A stretch of DNA of 64,000 nt, from NCBI GenBank assembly GCA_914767715.1, contig OU612067.1:32212162-32276161 (forward strand). The letters are read 5' to 3'. This document shows positions 11,860 through 24,900 of this stretch, piece by piece. The DNA is from Membranipora membranacea. Lineage: Eukaryota > Bryozoa > Gymnolaemata > Cheilostomatida > Membraniporidae. The notes under the pieces were generated by a model. The model had not been told where the DNA came from, searched no databases, and saw nothing but the letters and a program-made list of their open reading frames with translations. Numbering within the stretch: the stretch's first letter is position 1; each line of letters opens with the position of its first letter. Position numbers and translations under genes: made by a program.

Positions 11860-13075
11860 GTTTTATATGCCAGTCAACCATGTTATCAATGCAGTTCTGA
11901 GCAGTGGCAAATATCCCATGCTCTGGGAGGCCTCTGAGGTGACGCCGATCAAGAATACCAAGAACTGACACAATTAAGGGATACGCACCAAATCAGCCTA
12001 CTGTTCCACCTAGGCAAGGTTACCGAAAATGTCATTGCGAACATCTCAGGTCAGAGGTACCCACCAATGACCAATCAATTTGCATACATGCTATCCTTGG
12101 GAATGACTGATGCTGCAGTCAAATTCACAACAAATGTCATCAACGTGTTTGACAACAAGGTCACAGTGAGTGTCAGACCACTTTTACTCGGCTTCTCAAA
12201 AGTGTTTGACAAATACAACCATACATTGCTGTTGGGAAAATGCCCAAGTCGGATACTTAACCTGCAATCATTGAACTCATCTGTAGCTTCCTCACTGATG
12301 ATCCAAATGTGTCTCGTACCACGTCATCACACCACACATCATCACAGCTGCCCAGTTATGTTGGAGTAACGCAAGGGACAATCCTAGGCTATGGAAAATT
12401 TAAATACACGATCTAAGAGCTGATACCTTGTTCATTGAATAAATGCAAATGACTCTGTAGTGAGCGAAGCACAAACAAGAAAATCCCACCTTACTTCGCA
12501 CAACGCTACCGTATCACTGCCATCAGATGACCAATTACAGCAAGCAGCCAATTACGCCGTCAGTTGGTGTGATTCAAACAAAATGCTGCTCAACTCCTCC
12601 AAGTCAACCTCTATCTTTATCTCAACGCAGAAAAAGATTACCACAATCCAATTGATAATAATTGATTCAGCAGTATCAAAATACGACGCAGTGAAACTGC
12701 TAGGGATGACATTAGACCTAAATCTCTGTTTTCCAAAGCATGGCGATACTCTAATCAACAGATGCCGACCTGTTTTCATGCCATCGTTAAGCTGAGAAAA
12801 GCAGGTAAACAAGAAAATACTTTGCATTTCCTACAAAACCCACTTCTGAAATATGCAGCACCCGGCTGGTTCCCTCAGCCCTCCAATCAAGATCGTGAGC
12901 AGCTGGAGAAATACTTGAGTGTCTGCGTGTGTGTAATGCTGCCAAACCAGGCCAATAGTGATTCAAGCCAAGCAGTTAGCTGAGTCGAAGATATCAGTGT
13001 CCTGCTCAGCACACTTCATCTATGTTATAGCATAATCCGATTGCACTCACCTGCTACATACCTACACGATAGAAC
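11860..13075 (+). mobile_element. Decayed LINE reverse-transcriptase fragment
   Basis: RT-like segments appear in several frames. There is a pre-RT stretch around 11900-12060, then a motif A relative (LGFSKVFDKYNHTLL, normally DFSKAFD..DH) at 12181-12230. GVTQGTILGY (motif B) is at about 12360, SWCDSNKMLLNSSKS at 12566-12607, and KLLGMTLDLNLCFPKHGD plus KYAAPGWFPQPSNQDREQLEKY at 12690-12920. The catalytic YADD block is not readable. Many frame breaks show it is dead. The order and wording of the C-terminal part match the LINE at 51600-52385, so both probably come from one family. Confidence 0.75.
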
Positions 13076-13130
13076 ATCAAACCACAATGGCAGGCAGATT
13101 AAATCAAAATCCAGAATAGCACTGCGATTT

Positions 13131-15640
13131 TAGTCACCATATCAGAGATTTTTGTGATTTATAATATTTTTTAATATTTTTTCACCATTATTTAGAGAAC
13201 TCATTTTTACTTGTGTGCATGTATCAACGTATCAGATATTCAAATTTTGTATACCTTGCATTATCAACTTTGTGCATCTCGCACATTGTAAACATGATAT
13301 CAAGTGCTCTCCAGAGTTTTGATCACTAATTACATTATACATAACATAACATATGGTTGGTTGCAAAAATATGCAAATATTGTTATAATTATCGTCGCAT
13401 GATTAATACAAATAGGGAAAAATCTTCATCATACACATTCTCATAACTTTTTTCATTATGCAGAGTGGGGTGGAGAACCTCTTAAGGCTGTTACCAAGTT
13501 GAACCTTTGTGACACCATGGAATCACGATATGGAAGTTTTATTATTATGAAATTACTTTCACCTCAACTCGAGACAAGAGTCCAAGGTAATCTAAATTGA
13601 TAGGAAACCATTTTATTCCATCATGCTATTCGTTAAATCACCTTTTTTTACACAGTTTTATGTTGGATGATATTATGTAACATGGCATTATGTAACATGG
13701 TTTATTTTCACGCCATTGCAGAGTTTCAACAAACAAAATTCCTCTCTGGCTCCATTGTATAGTGGTCATGAAGTTGACAGTTACACATTTTATCCATGTC
13801 ACGAAAACTGATGAGCATGTTAACTTACAATAAGCATGCCCGGTAGCATGCTACTTATTATGGAAATTTAATGGTGAGATAACTGGCAAACTTCCAGTTC
13901 TGGAGGATAGAAACACATTCATTGTAAGATTGGGAGGTGTCTGGTGCATACAAGCCAGACTGCAAGAGTGACAGGCTTGGCAACCCTTGCAGGATAATTT
14001 GTAAGATTCTCATCAAGTGCAACCTAGATGATGTTGTCAAACCAAGTATCCTACACCATAATTATTATCTTCAAAATTTGTTGAACTCATTATTTTTCAT
14101 TATTCAAAAATTCTTGGAGCTGGAGAATGTGTGGTTTTCTCATATCTTAATATTTGATTTTCATTAAACATTTTGTTTCTAAAATTCTTTAAATTTTTTT
14201 CAGTTGGAGCTGGTATGTGCAATACTTGTGGTAAAGAGCTAAGCAATATTGGGCTGACTCAAGATTGACAAATTGCTGACATTGGATTTTTTGAGGTCAC
14301 AGATCAAAACACGATAAATTAACCTTTGACATCATCGACTAACAGGTGAAGTTTGGATAGTCATGGACATAATACATCGGTAGTTCGCCATGTATTGGGT
14401 ATGTCAACCTGGCTTGCTTTTTTCATTGTCAAACTCATTAAACAAACCTCTGTCTGTCTTTCCCTCTTAGCAAAAAGAAAAAATATATCAAATTATAATA
14501 GAAATTGCAATTTAGATGGGATCATCATGACAGCAAGGGTGTTATCTTCCCATCAAGACTGTTAAAATATTAAACCAATGCCAAAGTGTCAAAAAAACAA
14601 ACCTTCATAAATGTTATACCACTCAATTTTTGTTATTATTGTGACAGGTAAAGCTGATTGGACCGTTGGGTGCATTAGGTAGAGGTGTGGTGGTATTTGC
14701 AGGTCCCAATGCAATGAAAGGAGCCTGTGGTGCTTCAAGATCCTGAATGGCAGCGCAGCCACTTGTACAGATGAACAGTCAAAACGAAATATCAACACCT
14801 GTTTCACAGGCCAGCCAATTATTAAAACTATGAATGCTCTTCCAATAATGTTTTATCTTGTTTTAACAACTTTTGTTGTTTCTGATTTATTTTGTCACCA
14901 GATATTCTTCATCTTGTTTCAGCTTGTTGAGTTTGAATAGTTTGATTCAACAATACACAAACCAGAAATTGCTTCTTTAAAGTGTCAATTGATTTGAGTG
15001 TGTGAGATGACATTCTTAACATCGATAAACCAACCTTGATTTAAGGTCTCTTCCGATGTTTTACAGTGAAATTAATGAAAACGTAAGTCACAGACTGTCT
15101 CTAAAATAATGTAATCAAGCTGCAGATACCTCTAAATTAGCCTGTTTATCAATGGCACCTCAATCGAGGGCTCTTATGAACAAAATATGCACAAATTTAA
15201 TGCCTGCAAGAGGTGAACAGAATGCTAAATACATCTACACTGATGAATTGCATCCGCCTCCTATAGTACATCTAAAGAATGCTGGTACTCAGTCAGCACT
15301 CACAAGTCACAATAAAATATGTTTGGCCTGTTGTTCTATTCTCATCCCACCACCTAAATAACAGGAACCTACATGTTGGCCTTGACCAGAAATCACTTCA
15401 GGTATTTTTCACTTATAACATTGATGAATGCAAAACCTAAAATTTGGTTTGCTAAAAGTTTTGGATTTTGAATCCAAGGAAAACTTTAGATTTGCTCTAG
15501 CTCATTTTGGTACACAGAAGCTTAATGAATTACCCAATGAAGTTGAGCTGAGTCAATCCCTAGCTTCTTTTGGAAATACCAAGCGGAGGCATGTCCTCAA
15601 ACTACTCAATTAATAAGTCAGTTTTTATCATTTCATTTAA
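13131..15640. other. Intergenic stretch, little visible
   Basis: No gene is recognised. A 15-base phrase ATTATGTAACATGGC occurs twice in tandem near 13670-13701. The frame at 15428-15613 (ALAHFGTQKLNELPNEV, SLASF) loosely resembles the extreme C-terminus of a LINE RT, where W/KLNELPxxV and a SLxxFK motif are usual, but this is weak. Confidence 0.4.
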
Positions 15641-16017
15641 AGGGCAACCAAGGTTTCAAACAACTTCTCATTGATGGCCATTGATTAATAGCAGATTGCA
15701 CCTTCTGCATGGGGAAAAAGACAAAATATAATTCGGATGATTATTCAGCCAGAATTCTTGTGAAACATTTCTTCCATCAGGTACTCAAACTCAGCTAAAA
15801 GAGAATACCACATAGCAGTTTCCTGTTCCTGTTATTATTTACCCTGGGCTCTATAATTATTACAGCAAAGTCTTGGAACCTCCCCTAAACTGAAGTGTTA
15901 CCCAGCTTAGAGTCAGCAACTACTTTGAGTTTTGCATCGCGTAATGCACAAAGCTGATGCTGCCCAGCACATTATTTGCTACCCATTAATGCATTGCTGC
16001 GAAACCTTGGTTGCCCT
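15641..16017. mobile_element. TTAA-flanked MITE with 17-bp perfect terminal inverted repeats
   Basis: The left end AGGGCAACCAAGGTTTC (15641-15657) is the exact reverse complement of the right end at 16001-16017. TTAA stands directly outside both ends (15637-15640 and 16018-16021). The 377-bp interior has no open frame of note. A TTAA target duplication is typical of piggyBac-type insertion, so a non-autonomous element mobilised by such a transposase is the best reading. The AGGG start is not the usual CCC start, so the superfamily remains open. Confidence 0.88.
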
Positions 16018-17535
16018 TTAAGCATACTGCTGCATTGCTCTAATTTTATTTTTTCCCAGCTATCGTGTAGTACCTGTGTGTACTTTTAAGTGTTATTTTA
16101 CTTGCCCTTGTTCTTGATTTTTTAGTTTCATGCCCTTTCAATTTTATACCATATTTTATCAATATTTTTGTCTTCTTGGTACAAGTCCTAAGAACTTATT
16201 CTTCACCAGAATGAAAACGGAATATATATATATATATATAAATATATAAAATAACCGACACAACAAAAATGATCCAGGCTTAGACTGGTTATCAAAGACA
16301 GTATATCATGTATTAAACATTGAATACTTAGTTCTGGGGAAGGCAGAGAGGCATCACCTTGCTAAGAAAATTGATTAGAGTAACATAAATGCTATTATTG
16401 CAAATAACCATGTCAGTATCAGCCCGATCAAAGATGTGGTTTGGTTTCAATTCACTTTGATGAAAGCTGTCATAAAATTAGAAGTAAAGGCAATGGTTTT
16501 ATTAAATAGCACCTCAGATTGCTCTGGGTAATTCATGATTTCATTTGGGAAATAGAGTTCTGATAGATATACAAAAAGAACCACAACCTTCAACAATCTT
16601 GCGAAAAAAGTGTTGGGACTAACTGATAAGAAGTAATAACAACTAGAAATGTTGTGATCATAAATGCCACAAAACTTCATGGGTGTGGATGACATACACT
16701 AAGGCTGTGGATTGAGTTCTTTGATGGATGGCCAATTGGGAATGTCAGTATAAGTGCAAATTATAATGGCTGTCATTCCCATACCACCTATGATGTAGAT
16801 AGCCTGTCCTATTATGGGGCAGAACTCCCCCCCCACAATTATTCTCAGTTAGTACAGCCATATAAAATAGCGCAACAAATATATGATTGTGGTATATTTG
16901 ATTACTTTAATCTGGCGTCACTGGAAATTGAACTTGAGCCTCACTTCTATTTTTCCAAACACGATTTGGAAAAGTGTTATGAGGCACTGGTTATGGGTTT
17001 CTTTAATTTTATACACACATGCATTTATCATAAACACAAAACTGAAGTTTATGGATGATCCATCGGTCAATAAAACGAGTATATTCAAATGTTTCATGAA
17101 GAATTCACGGGGAGCGGAACACAACTCTATAACAACAACCCTACCAAAATCTTTTTAATGCAGGATGAAAAACTTTCGATCAGCTACCGAGTTGCTCCTA
17201 GTCAAACATATGACAATTTCTGTTGCAAATGTGTTGTAAAAAAATATTGAAATGGGCTCTCAACTTTAACTACAAGTTCCAATGGCATTTAGATAATGAA
17301 TGTAATTCACTCAAGCATTGTTGATTTTACTTGTGATGCATATTGGTGTGTTATTTGAATTATTTACATTGGGTTAATTTCAGAGAGATACGCCATATCT
17401 ACATTGATAAGTTCTCATGTTTTTTGCACATAATTAGGAGGTGTCCTAAATCTCTCTAGAAGGGAGAAAATATACACAGGACCTCTTGCATGACAGCTTA
17501 TAGATGTCATCAATCGCAATCGATCCTCCCTTGAT
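16018..17535. other. Intergenic stretch
   Basis: A (TA)n microsatellite lies at about 16220-16240. The short frames at 16447-16695 (minus) and 16883-17158 (plus) have no recognisable domain. Nothing else could be supported. Confidence 0.5.
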
Positions 17536-20500
17536 GTATATATATATACTTTTATTGTCAATCTACAATCATCTTTAGAAATGTTTTCAATGCAGTGACA
17601 GAACAAAACAAAAACTTAAGCGGAGAGAAAAAGAAAAAATACACAAGTAATAAAAATTAATAGGATATAAAGTGCTTTGATAGTTGTTGTTTAAAATGAG
17701 TAAGTTTGGTTGCTAAGCGTATCTGAATCGGTAAAGAGTTAAAAGTTGTAATGATTTTTGTCTTAATTGAAGGCTGTGATAATGTAATAGATGTATGGTT
17801 TTCGAGGTTTTCGAGCTAGCTGGAATAAATCCTTCCAAAAGGAAGTCGTTTGCCATCACATGCAAAATTTGAAAACCAAAAATACAGGTGGAATGACCAG
17901 CAAGGAGAGGTAAAGGAATCAGACCAAGAAATGTATGTAAATCTCTTGTATGTATTAGATGATACGGTATGTGGTTGACATTTGCTATTAGGCGGAAAGT
18001 CCTCTTTTGGAGCAAGTATATTCTTTCAAGAATAATTTATATTGCCATATATGCGGATGCCATATATCATATGACAAAAGACATACTGACAAAAGACATT
18101 GCATTACGGGATTTAAGGCTCTGATTAATTTATCACCTACATACATCTCTGATTTTTTTGTTACCACACCACACCGATTTCCAAGAAGAGATACACACTT
18201 ACTTAAACCTCCATTATACAACTTAAACCACAAAATAGCAACAAACTTTAATATTTTACCCTCTTCATAGAGAAGCACTCTTACTTTGAATATGTTTAAG
18301 AAAAGGCTAATGCAACATTTTTTCAGTTTATTGGCATAGTCTTATTTTTTGTTGAATCTTTGTTTGTATCATTTTTCTTTTTTGCCATTTATGTCACATC
18401 ATGAAAAAGTTTTTGATAATAATAATATATAAAATAATAATGAATTGTTGCTGACAATAAAAGTATATATATATACTGGAAGTAAAAGTTACGAGATGAT
18501 TTACTATCTAGGAATGCCCTGCATTTCTGGAATAATGCCAAAATTTTTTTTGTTGCAAATCTGGTCTACATGATCATCCCATGTCAATGAGTCATTCAAA
18601 GTAAAACCAAGGAGTTTGGTATTGGTATAATCAGATTTTGACACGAAAACTGTATCATCAGCATACGCAAATGCCTTGGCATGTAATGTGTAGGATGAAA
18701 GATCATTGACGTATATGAGGAATAAACTTGGTGCCAGAATTGAGCCTTGGGGGACACCAAAGTCTATTGGAAGAATTTTTGAGCTTGTTGCACCTTGTTG
18801 TATAGCTACAAATTGTGTCCTATCTGTAAGGAAAGATTTTATGAGAGAGTGCGGTTTGCCCGTTAGACCGTACATTGTCAATTTTCTCAGAAGAATTTTA
18901 TGGTCAACGCAGTCAAAAATTTTTTTTGTAATCCAAAAACATCATAGCATCAAAATTACCATCTGATCTTGATCTTGTGAAGAAGTTTGTTTGTGGTGAG
19001 ATATCTTTGAATTTGAGAATTCTCATGTTTCTCAAAAATCTTAGATAGCACAAGAAGTATTGATATAGGGCGATAATTAGATGGATCTTTGATATCTCCA
19101 CCTTTATGAATAGGAATTACTCTAGTGGTTTTCCACTGTGAAGGAAATACACCCTCTATCACTGCTCCATTGAACATGTCAGTTACAATGTCGCATATAT
19201 AAGGCCATGTTTTCTTCAAAACAGATATACCATCATGACCAGTTGCCTTATTGTCCGAAATATTTTTTAGATATTTGAAACAAATTTCTGGAGTAAAGCG
19301 AGACAAATGAGAAAATGTTTTGGTTGTCACTGGTCTAATCATGTTATATTCATGGGAATCAGGGTTGTTCAACTCATCAGGGGATAAACCCCCAATATTG
19401 ACCATCGGTGAAATTTTAGGTTGATTGATTCCTTCCCAAAACAGGTTTGGTGTTATTTTTGTTATTTTTAATTATATCTGAAATAACTGATTTTTTCTTC
19501 TTCTTAATCAAATTTGTAACATAATTGCGTTGAATTTTTTATTCTTCCCGTTTGCCCTCTCTCTTCAATCTATCACGTAAATGCATGTGTGATTTTACCT
19601 CATCATCTAACCATATGGGCAGTTGAGCAGTTTTTACAAATCTTTTCTTGGTGATAACAAGTAATTTAATTAATGAACTATATGTGTCAATGAATCTTGC
19701 ATACATACGGTCTACAGTATTCTCACACAATACATCATTAAAGTGACGACCCGAAAAAAGGTCATGTATATCCTGGTTTGTAAATTTTGGACATTCAAAA
19801 ATGCAAATTCAGAATACATTATCTTATTTGCTCAAATTGACATTTAACACTTTGTGATTGGAGACAAATTCCATTTTTAATAGAAAAAAGAAAATTATCA
19901 CGAGAATGGAACTTAATTTTGAACATTCAACGGTTTGGTTTGGTTTGCCCTCCTTAAAAATTTTTTCTGATGTAGAATGAGGGTAGAGCACTTTTATATC
20001 ATTTATTACAGTGCTGTCCTCAGCATCTAGTGGGACACCTTTCAACATACCCATATTTTCTGTCAGGGACTTCAGGTCGATTGTTTGGCGTATACTTGAT
20101 CCACCAAATAGATCAGTGTTCCATTTGCGTAAGATGTTGTTTTTTGTTTCTTGGTTGTTGAACTGTATCATAACTTTTGGTTCGTTTGGATTGAAGTTAT
20201 ATCTGGTAATTTTTTCTACTGTGATGGCCCAAAGGTTTTGTTGAGGGTGAGGGTCTGATGGGATCCTGGTTAAAGTTGCTATAGGTCATCGAGTCCTTCT
20301 TAATATCTATGTCAAGATTGTCTATAGGTCGGAAACTGTTGTCTATTTTTTGTTCTTTTGGGGGTTGTGTTCTTGTGTTGGGTCGATTGTTGTTGTTCGT
20401 TGAGTAAGTTGATGGCTGATTAAGTTGTTGATGATTATAGTTAGCTTAGTGTTGTGCTGACGCTGTTTGATTGTTGGGAGAAACTTTTTCATGTGGTGAG

Positions 20501-21300
20501 GAATTTGCATTCCAATATACTTGTTAGTTGTTTGTTGATGCTGGTTTCAAGTTGGTCGAATTGATGTTGTATTTGATCGGTTATTGGTTGTTGGTCAACA
20601 AGTTTCTGTATTAAAGTGCTTTGTTGCTTAACTTTACTTTCTAGCTCCTTGATTTTGCTCATCATGACGCTGATGATTTTTTGGTTATTGCTGCATGATT
20701 CACATGTGTTGCCTGATGTTGTTTGATGATTGTGAGAGCTGGTGCTATCCATGGCAACTGATGTGCTGGAGCTTTGATTGGACGTGAAGCCGTCTTCCAG
20801 ACTTGGTAGATGTACATCTGCTGCATTCATGCCTTGCTCGGATGTAATGAATCCTTTACATTCCCGTTGAATGGTGGCATTTAATGCATTTATAGTATGT
20901 TCGGGAATGTTGTCGATAAGTTTAGAGTAGTGGTCAAGGAAAATATCTTTGTCCTTAGTTCCATTGACAAGTATGGTAGATGTTGTATTATTAAAGTTCG
21001 CAGTGTAAAGAGATTTTTTTCCTTTCTTTTGGGTTTTAACTGTGACCACTACAGCGACTACAGTTGTCTTAGTTTGGTCACGGTTGGTCTGTTAAGAGGT
21101 GTAAAGTCCTTGTTCTTTTAACAAAGAATGAAATTTTGCTTTGACAACCTCGTATGTTGCAGAATTGCACACGATTACAATTTGGATGTTGTCAACCGTA
21201 CCTTTGATTTTGATGCTGTTGTCTTGAGTTGTTGAATCCAGCTTTTTTTGAAGTGCTCTGAGTTTGTTTAAATAATACGGCATTTCTTTTTTGTTTTCTT
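17536..21300 (-). mobile_element. LINE copy with ORF1 and reverse transcriptase, internally deleted and interrupted
   Basis: Read on the minus strand from 21283. First comes an ORF1 (21283-21092, shifted frame 21049-20489) with TTSTILVNGTKDKDIFLDHY and a coiled-coil stretch (MMSKIKELESKVKQQSTLIQ). An RRM-like gag segment follows (20171-19824, KVMIQFNNQETK, GGSSIRQTIDLKSL). A pre-RT linker (19730-19539) leads to RT part 1 (19405-18956, DNKATGHDGIS, NYRPISIL) and RT part 2 (18881-18504, GVPQGSILAPSLFLIYVNDL, catalytic AYADDTVF). After a nested insertion comes the RT C-terminus (about 18062-17713, LQKRTFRLIANV). The 3' end is TTGACAATAAAAGTATATAT followed by (TA)n at 17540. The apurinic endonuclease expected between ORF1 and RT is absent. 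Frame shifts and stops make it inactive. Confidence 0.88.
18063..18480 (+). mobile_element. Nested LINE 3' fragment inside the minus-strand LINE
   Basis: The plus strand encodes GFKALINLSPTYISDFF, LKPPLYNLNHKIATNFNILP, then after a stop a MFKKRLMQ-like end, the extreme C-terminus of a related LINE RT. It ends in TGACAATAAAAGTATATATA, the same 3' tail as the host LINE in the opposite direction. It splits the host RT between 18504 and about 18062. The exact left junction is inferred from where minus-strand RT similarity stops. Confidence 0.75.
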
Positions 21301-21699
21301 GCTGATCTTCATCTTGGTCATTTCGCTTACGATTTTTAGACTTAAAGAACTTTCTTCCATGTGATATCCAGTGATTATTTACAATTTTTAATCAAGAGAG
21401 AGTGAGAGGATTTTTCACAAGCAGCTTGTTAGCACAATGTCACGCACAACAATCACGATGTCATGAAAGTTATTGTTTTACAGCTAATTTTTGAATGCTT
21501 CCTCATCTTTAATGTGTCAGAACACTGGACTTATCTTGCAATTAATAAAAATATGACACAAAAGAGTGCTGCACTCCTAATTCATGCATTTTACTGTCCT
21601 TCATTTCATTATCATGTCTATGGAGCTGCTGCATAATTCCTGATAAATATTTGTCGCATTGCATATTTGTAAATACATTGTAACATGTAAAAATCACTT

Positions 21700-21800
21700 C
21701 ACAAGGGGGTAGGAGGTAGCTCAGTTGGTTACAGTGTCGGGTCCTGCAGCACACAAGTGATGAAGGTCGTTGGTTCGAATCCCACTGCAGTCTATCAAAT
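21700..21800 (+). repeat. tRNA-derived SINE head
   Basis: GGAGGTAGCTCAGTTGGTTACA gives a good A box (TAGCTCAGTTGG), and GTTGGTTCGAATCCCACTGC gives a consensus B box (GGTTCGAATCC) about 50 bases further. The sequence between them does not fold as an anticodon arm of normal length and no acceptor stem pairs, so this is an RNA polymerase III SINE head and not a tRNA gene. The head resembles the minus-strand one at 52895-52945. Confidence 0.7.
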
Positions 21801-21920
21801 ACTGGGGTTTGGTTGGCCCACAGGTGTGCTCCGATCTGCCTGCAATCAGAGAGCAAACTGGCACAGACATTGCGGCCTTGCGATTAAGGCAAAATAATAT
21901 TTCGCTGCCCATGTTTCGGG

Positions 21921-24900
21921 ATGTGGCGTGTGATATGACATACTATTTTAATCAACCTTTAATCAACTTCAGAAGTAATTTAAATCTTTTTGACATTCTT
22001 GTTATTCTCCCCAAGTGTAATCTGTTATCAAAGTTATCTTGTTTTGTGGGAGCACACAATGTTGTGTTGCATAAATTGGATTAGTATATTGTGCCCCAAG
22101 CGGGAATTGAAACAAACCTGATGCAAGCTGTGCAGTTTACTAAGTCGCAGTATGCCATGAAACAACTCATTGCGTGCAAGAACCACCTTTGGTGGCTTTA
22201 GCAAATAGAACGCATTGTTAAGTGACATTTTCGTCAGGGTATTTTCCTGGTGGTGCCAAATTTTTCACAATTAGATTGTTCACCAAAATAGCGATAGATT
22301 TTACCCTATGTGAATTTTACATCAATTACAGGTCAGGTTTCAATCATTCAGATTTATTATGGAATATAAGGATTTTTTCTACAGGTTGCGCTTTACCTGC
22401 ATTTTTTTCCCATTGTTGTCTCATCAAGCAGCACATGATTCAACCAGTTCACTACACAGCATGCACAGCACATATAGTTGATGAAGACCTAAAGACAATT
22501 AATTGCAAACACAATTCACAGTAATGATTATCACACAGTGCAGAAAAGGCTGCTATTCAATGAAATTGCTCTGAGTGTGTAGGTTTGAAGGGAAGGCAAC
22601 ATCTCAAGACGCAAGTGAAGTTTCTACCCAAAATGGTCTTGTATGATGGCGCAAACGATTTCTACCAAAACTCACTTAGCACTTTTGCATATCAATTGAT
22701 GTGAGAAACTGGGGTCAAACTATGTGGGAGCTTCAATGTCTTGCAGAGTTAATCATTTGTGAAAGGGGCTGTGCTGATGATTTTTACACGCTAAGTGGTT
22801 TTGAATTGTTCTATATCACATTTTAAATATGTTGTTAATGACGATCAATGCCATAAGAATGACCTGCCAACTGATTATTTCTCCATATCCAAAAGTTTAG
22901 AACCAGCTGTGTCAATCATATAGTCATAAATAGTGCAATGATTATCAACACTGTCAGGAGGTCAGGAAATCTATTATAAATCTTTGGAGTATGTACACTG
23001 GATATTGACCTTTATATATGACCTTGAAACCTTGAGATGGCAACTATAGTTTAGCGTCACATGCCACTGACAAATTAGAGAGCAGTATTAATGTTTTCAA
23101 TTGCATTCAAAAACTAAATACCCAAACAAAAACTCAAACTTGCTTTCTGGAGATAGGATATAAAAACAGATGTTTGGCTTTAAATTGGTCAGTAATTCCT
23201 AGCAGTTGGGTTGAAAACTTTTGTTTTGTTTATATCATGAAGATTAAACTCAGTAAAGTTCTAATTTCATGTAAACTTGCAAATAGAAAAACATGATGGA
23301 TTATTGATACTTGTGTGAAGGTTTGATCATTACAGTTTCAACTATATTGAACTTGTTTGATGGTGCGTTGCAATTTTGAGCGAATTTTCATAAGATTATT
23401 AAATTTGGTGCAAATTCTGTTTGTTTTTAGGAGGGTAAATAAATATCATCTTGCCTTAAAATTTGCTTTTTTCTCCTATGTTATATTTTACTTTTCTTAG
23501 GTATTTTAAAATCACATAGGTTAGAATATTGGTTATCAAACCTTTTTATCATAACTGCTTTATAAAAGTTCAATCTCAGACATCCAACTTCCATTTTTGC
23601 TGAATTGTGTGTCCAACGAACAAGGAAATTATTTCAGCAGTACTGAACCCTTACCTATCCTCACCTATCTCTGTTCTGGTAACGGGTGCCTACCATAGAC
23701 CTAGCTCAATAAAACTTCTAAATGCAATCTGAAAACCTAATAGTTTGTTATGTATTAATTTCTTGCCAAGTTGCAGTCTGAGTTTGAGGGTCGGACACTG
23801 GTCACCATTCAGTTTATGTTCAGTTCAGCCTCATCATATCATATAATGGTCAATTTGCTGATCAACGCAAATAAAAAATTCGATTGATCCACTCGGCCCC
23901 CCTCCAAACCCCATCCTCTCCTGTCATCAAACTACAAGCCAAGCTAATAAATTGCATGCAGGGCCTGTAGTTCTCTATACACCATAAAGTTTATACTAAG
24001 TATGATTGATTGGCCCAAATAGCCTTCAAGTATTCACAAATAATTTTTATTGGTAAAGATGTGAATATACTGCTAAAATGTCATACAATGTCTAACCTTG
24101 ATTTTGTTGATTTAATTACATCTGCCATCTTGCCCATATTGAGCCGTACTAATGTATTTGATATGCTCAATGTCATGAATACCAAAGAAGAGTTTTAAAT
24201 CCAGAAGGTACATTGATAGTCATGATAATTGATTGAGCGGTTATCTAAGAAGTTTTACAGAAATTGTTGTCAGTAAGGCGACTTAAAAAATGCGTTACGC
24301 ACAATCCATGGTTGAAGTTATCCAGAAATGGGTAACTGTCATGGGAATAATCTAAGCCAGAGCAGTTTAATACAAATATTGAGCGTACAGTTCCAGATCA
24401 GATGTTTTGAATATAGGAGAACAAAAGGATAATGAGATAGTGGCAGCACAATCATGAGTTTTAATTCTTATTTTTCAGCAGTTCAACAGCTCAGACATAG
24501 CTTCCTACTTTCCTGGAAGGCTGACCTAGATAAGAAAAAACTTGGGGTGTCTAGTTTAATCTCAAATATCCTAAAATCCCAGACGCATGTCTTAGTATAA
24601 TCTAAGTGCTCAGAAGTCTGCAGGTTTGTGGCAGTACATTATCAACCACCCGATTTTTTTTATAATGCCACTAACTTGCATTGAAGCTGTCTGAGCACTA
24701 AGACGAGTCTAAGTATTACATAAGCATAATCGATTATGGTGAAAATTGGTCGTTTGAGTCATGAAAATGAAAATGATAAGACTGACAAACTTTCTAACCA
24801 GTTAAAATGTTAACGAATCCTTCAATAAGGTCAGGCATAAATGCTATTGACAGGATGTCCATCGTTATCTTGACCACATTTTCTGGTATGAAAAATTGCC

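Noticed and set aside
18007-18270. 87-codon plus-strand frame as a gene
   Set aside because: Wording (GFKALINLSPTYISDFF) and the 3' tail place it as a LINE RT C-terminus.
21700-21800. Functional tRNA gene
   Set aside because: Good A and B boxes but no acceptor-stem pairing or normal anticodon arm; read as a SINE head.
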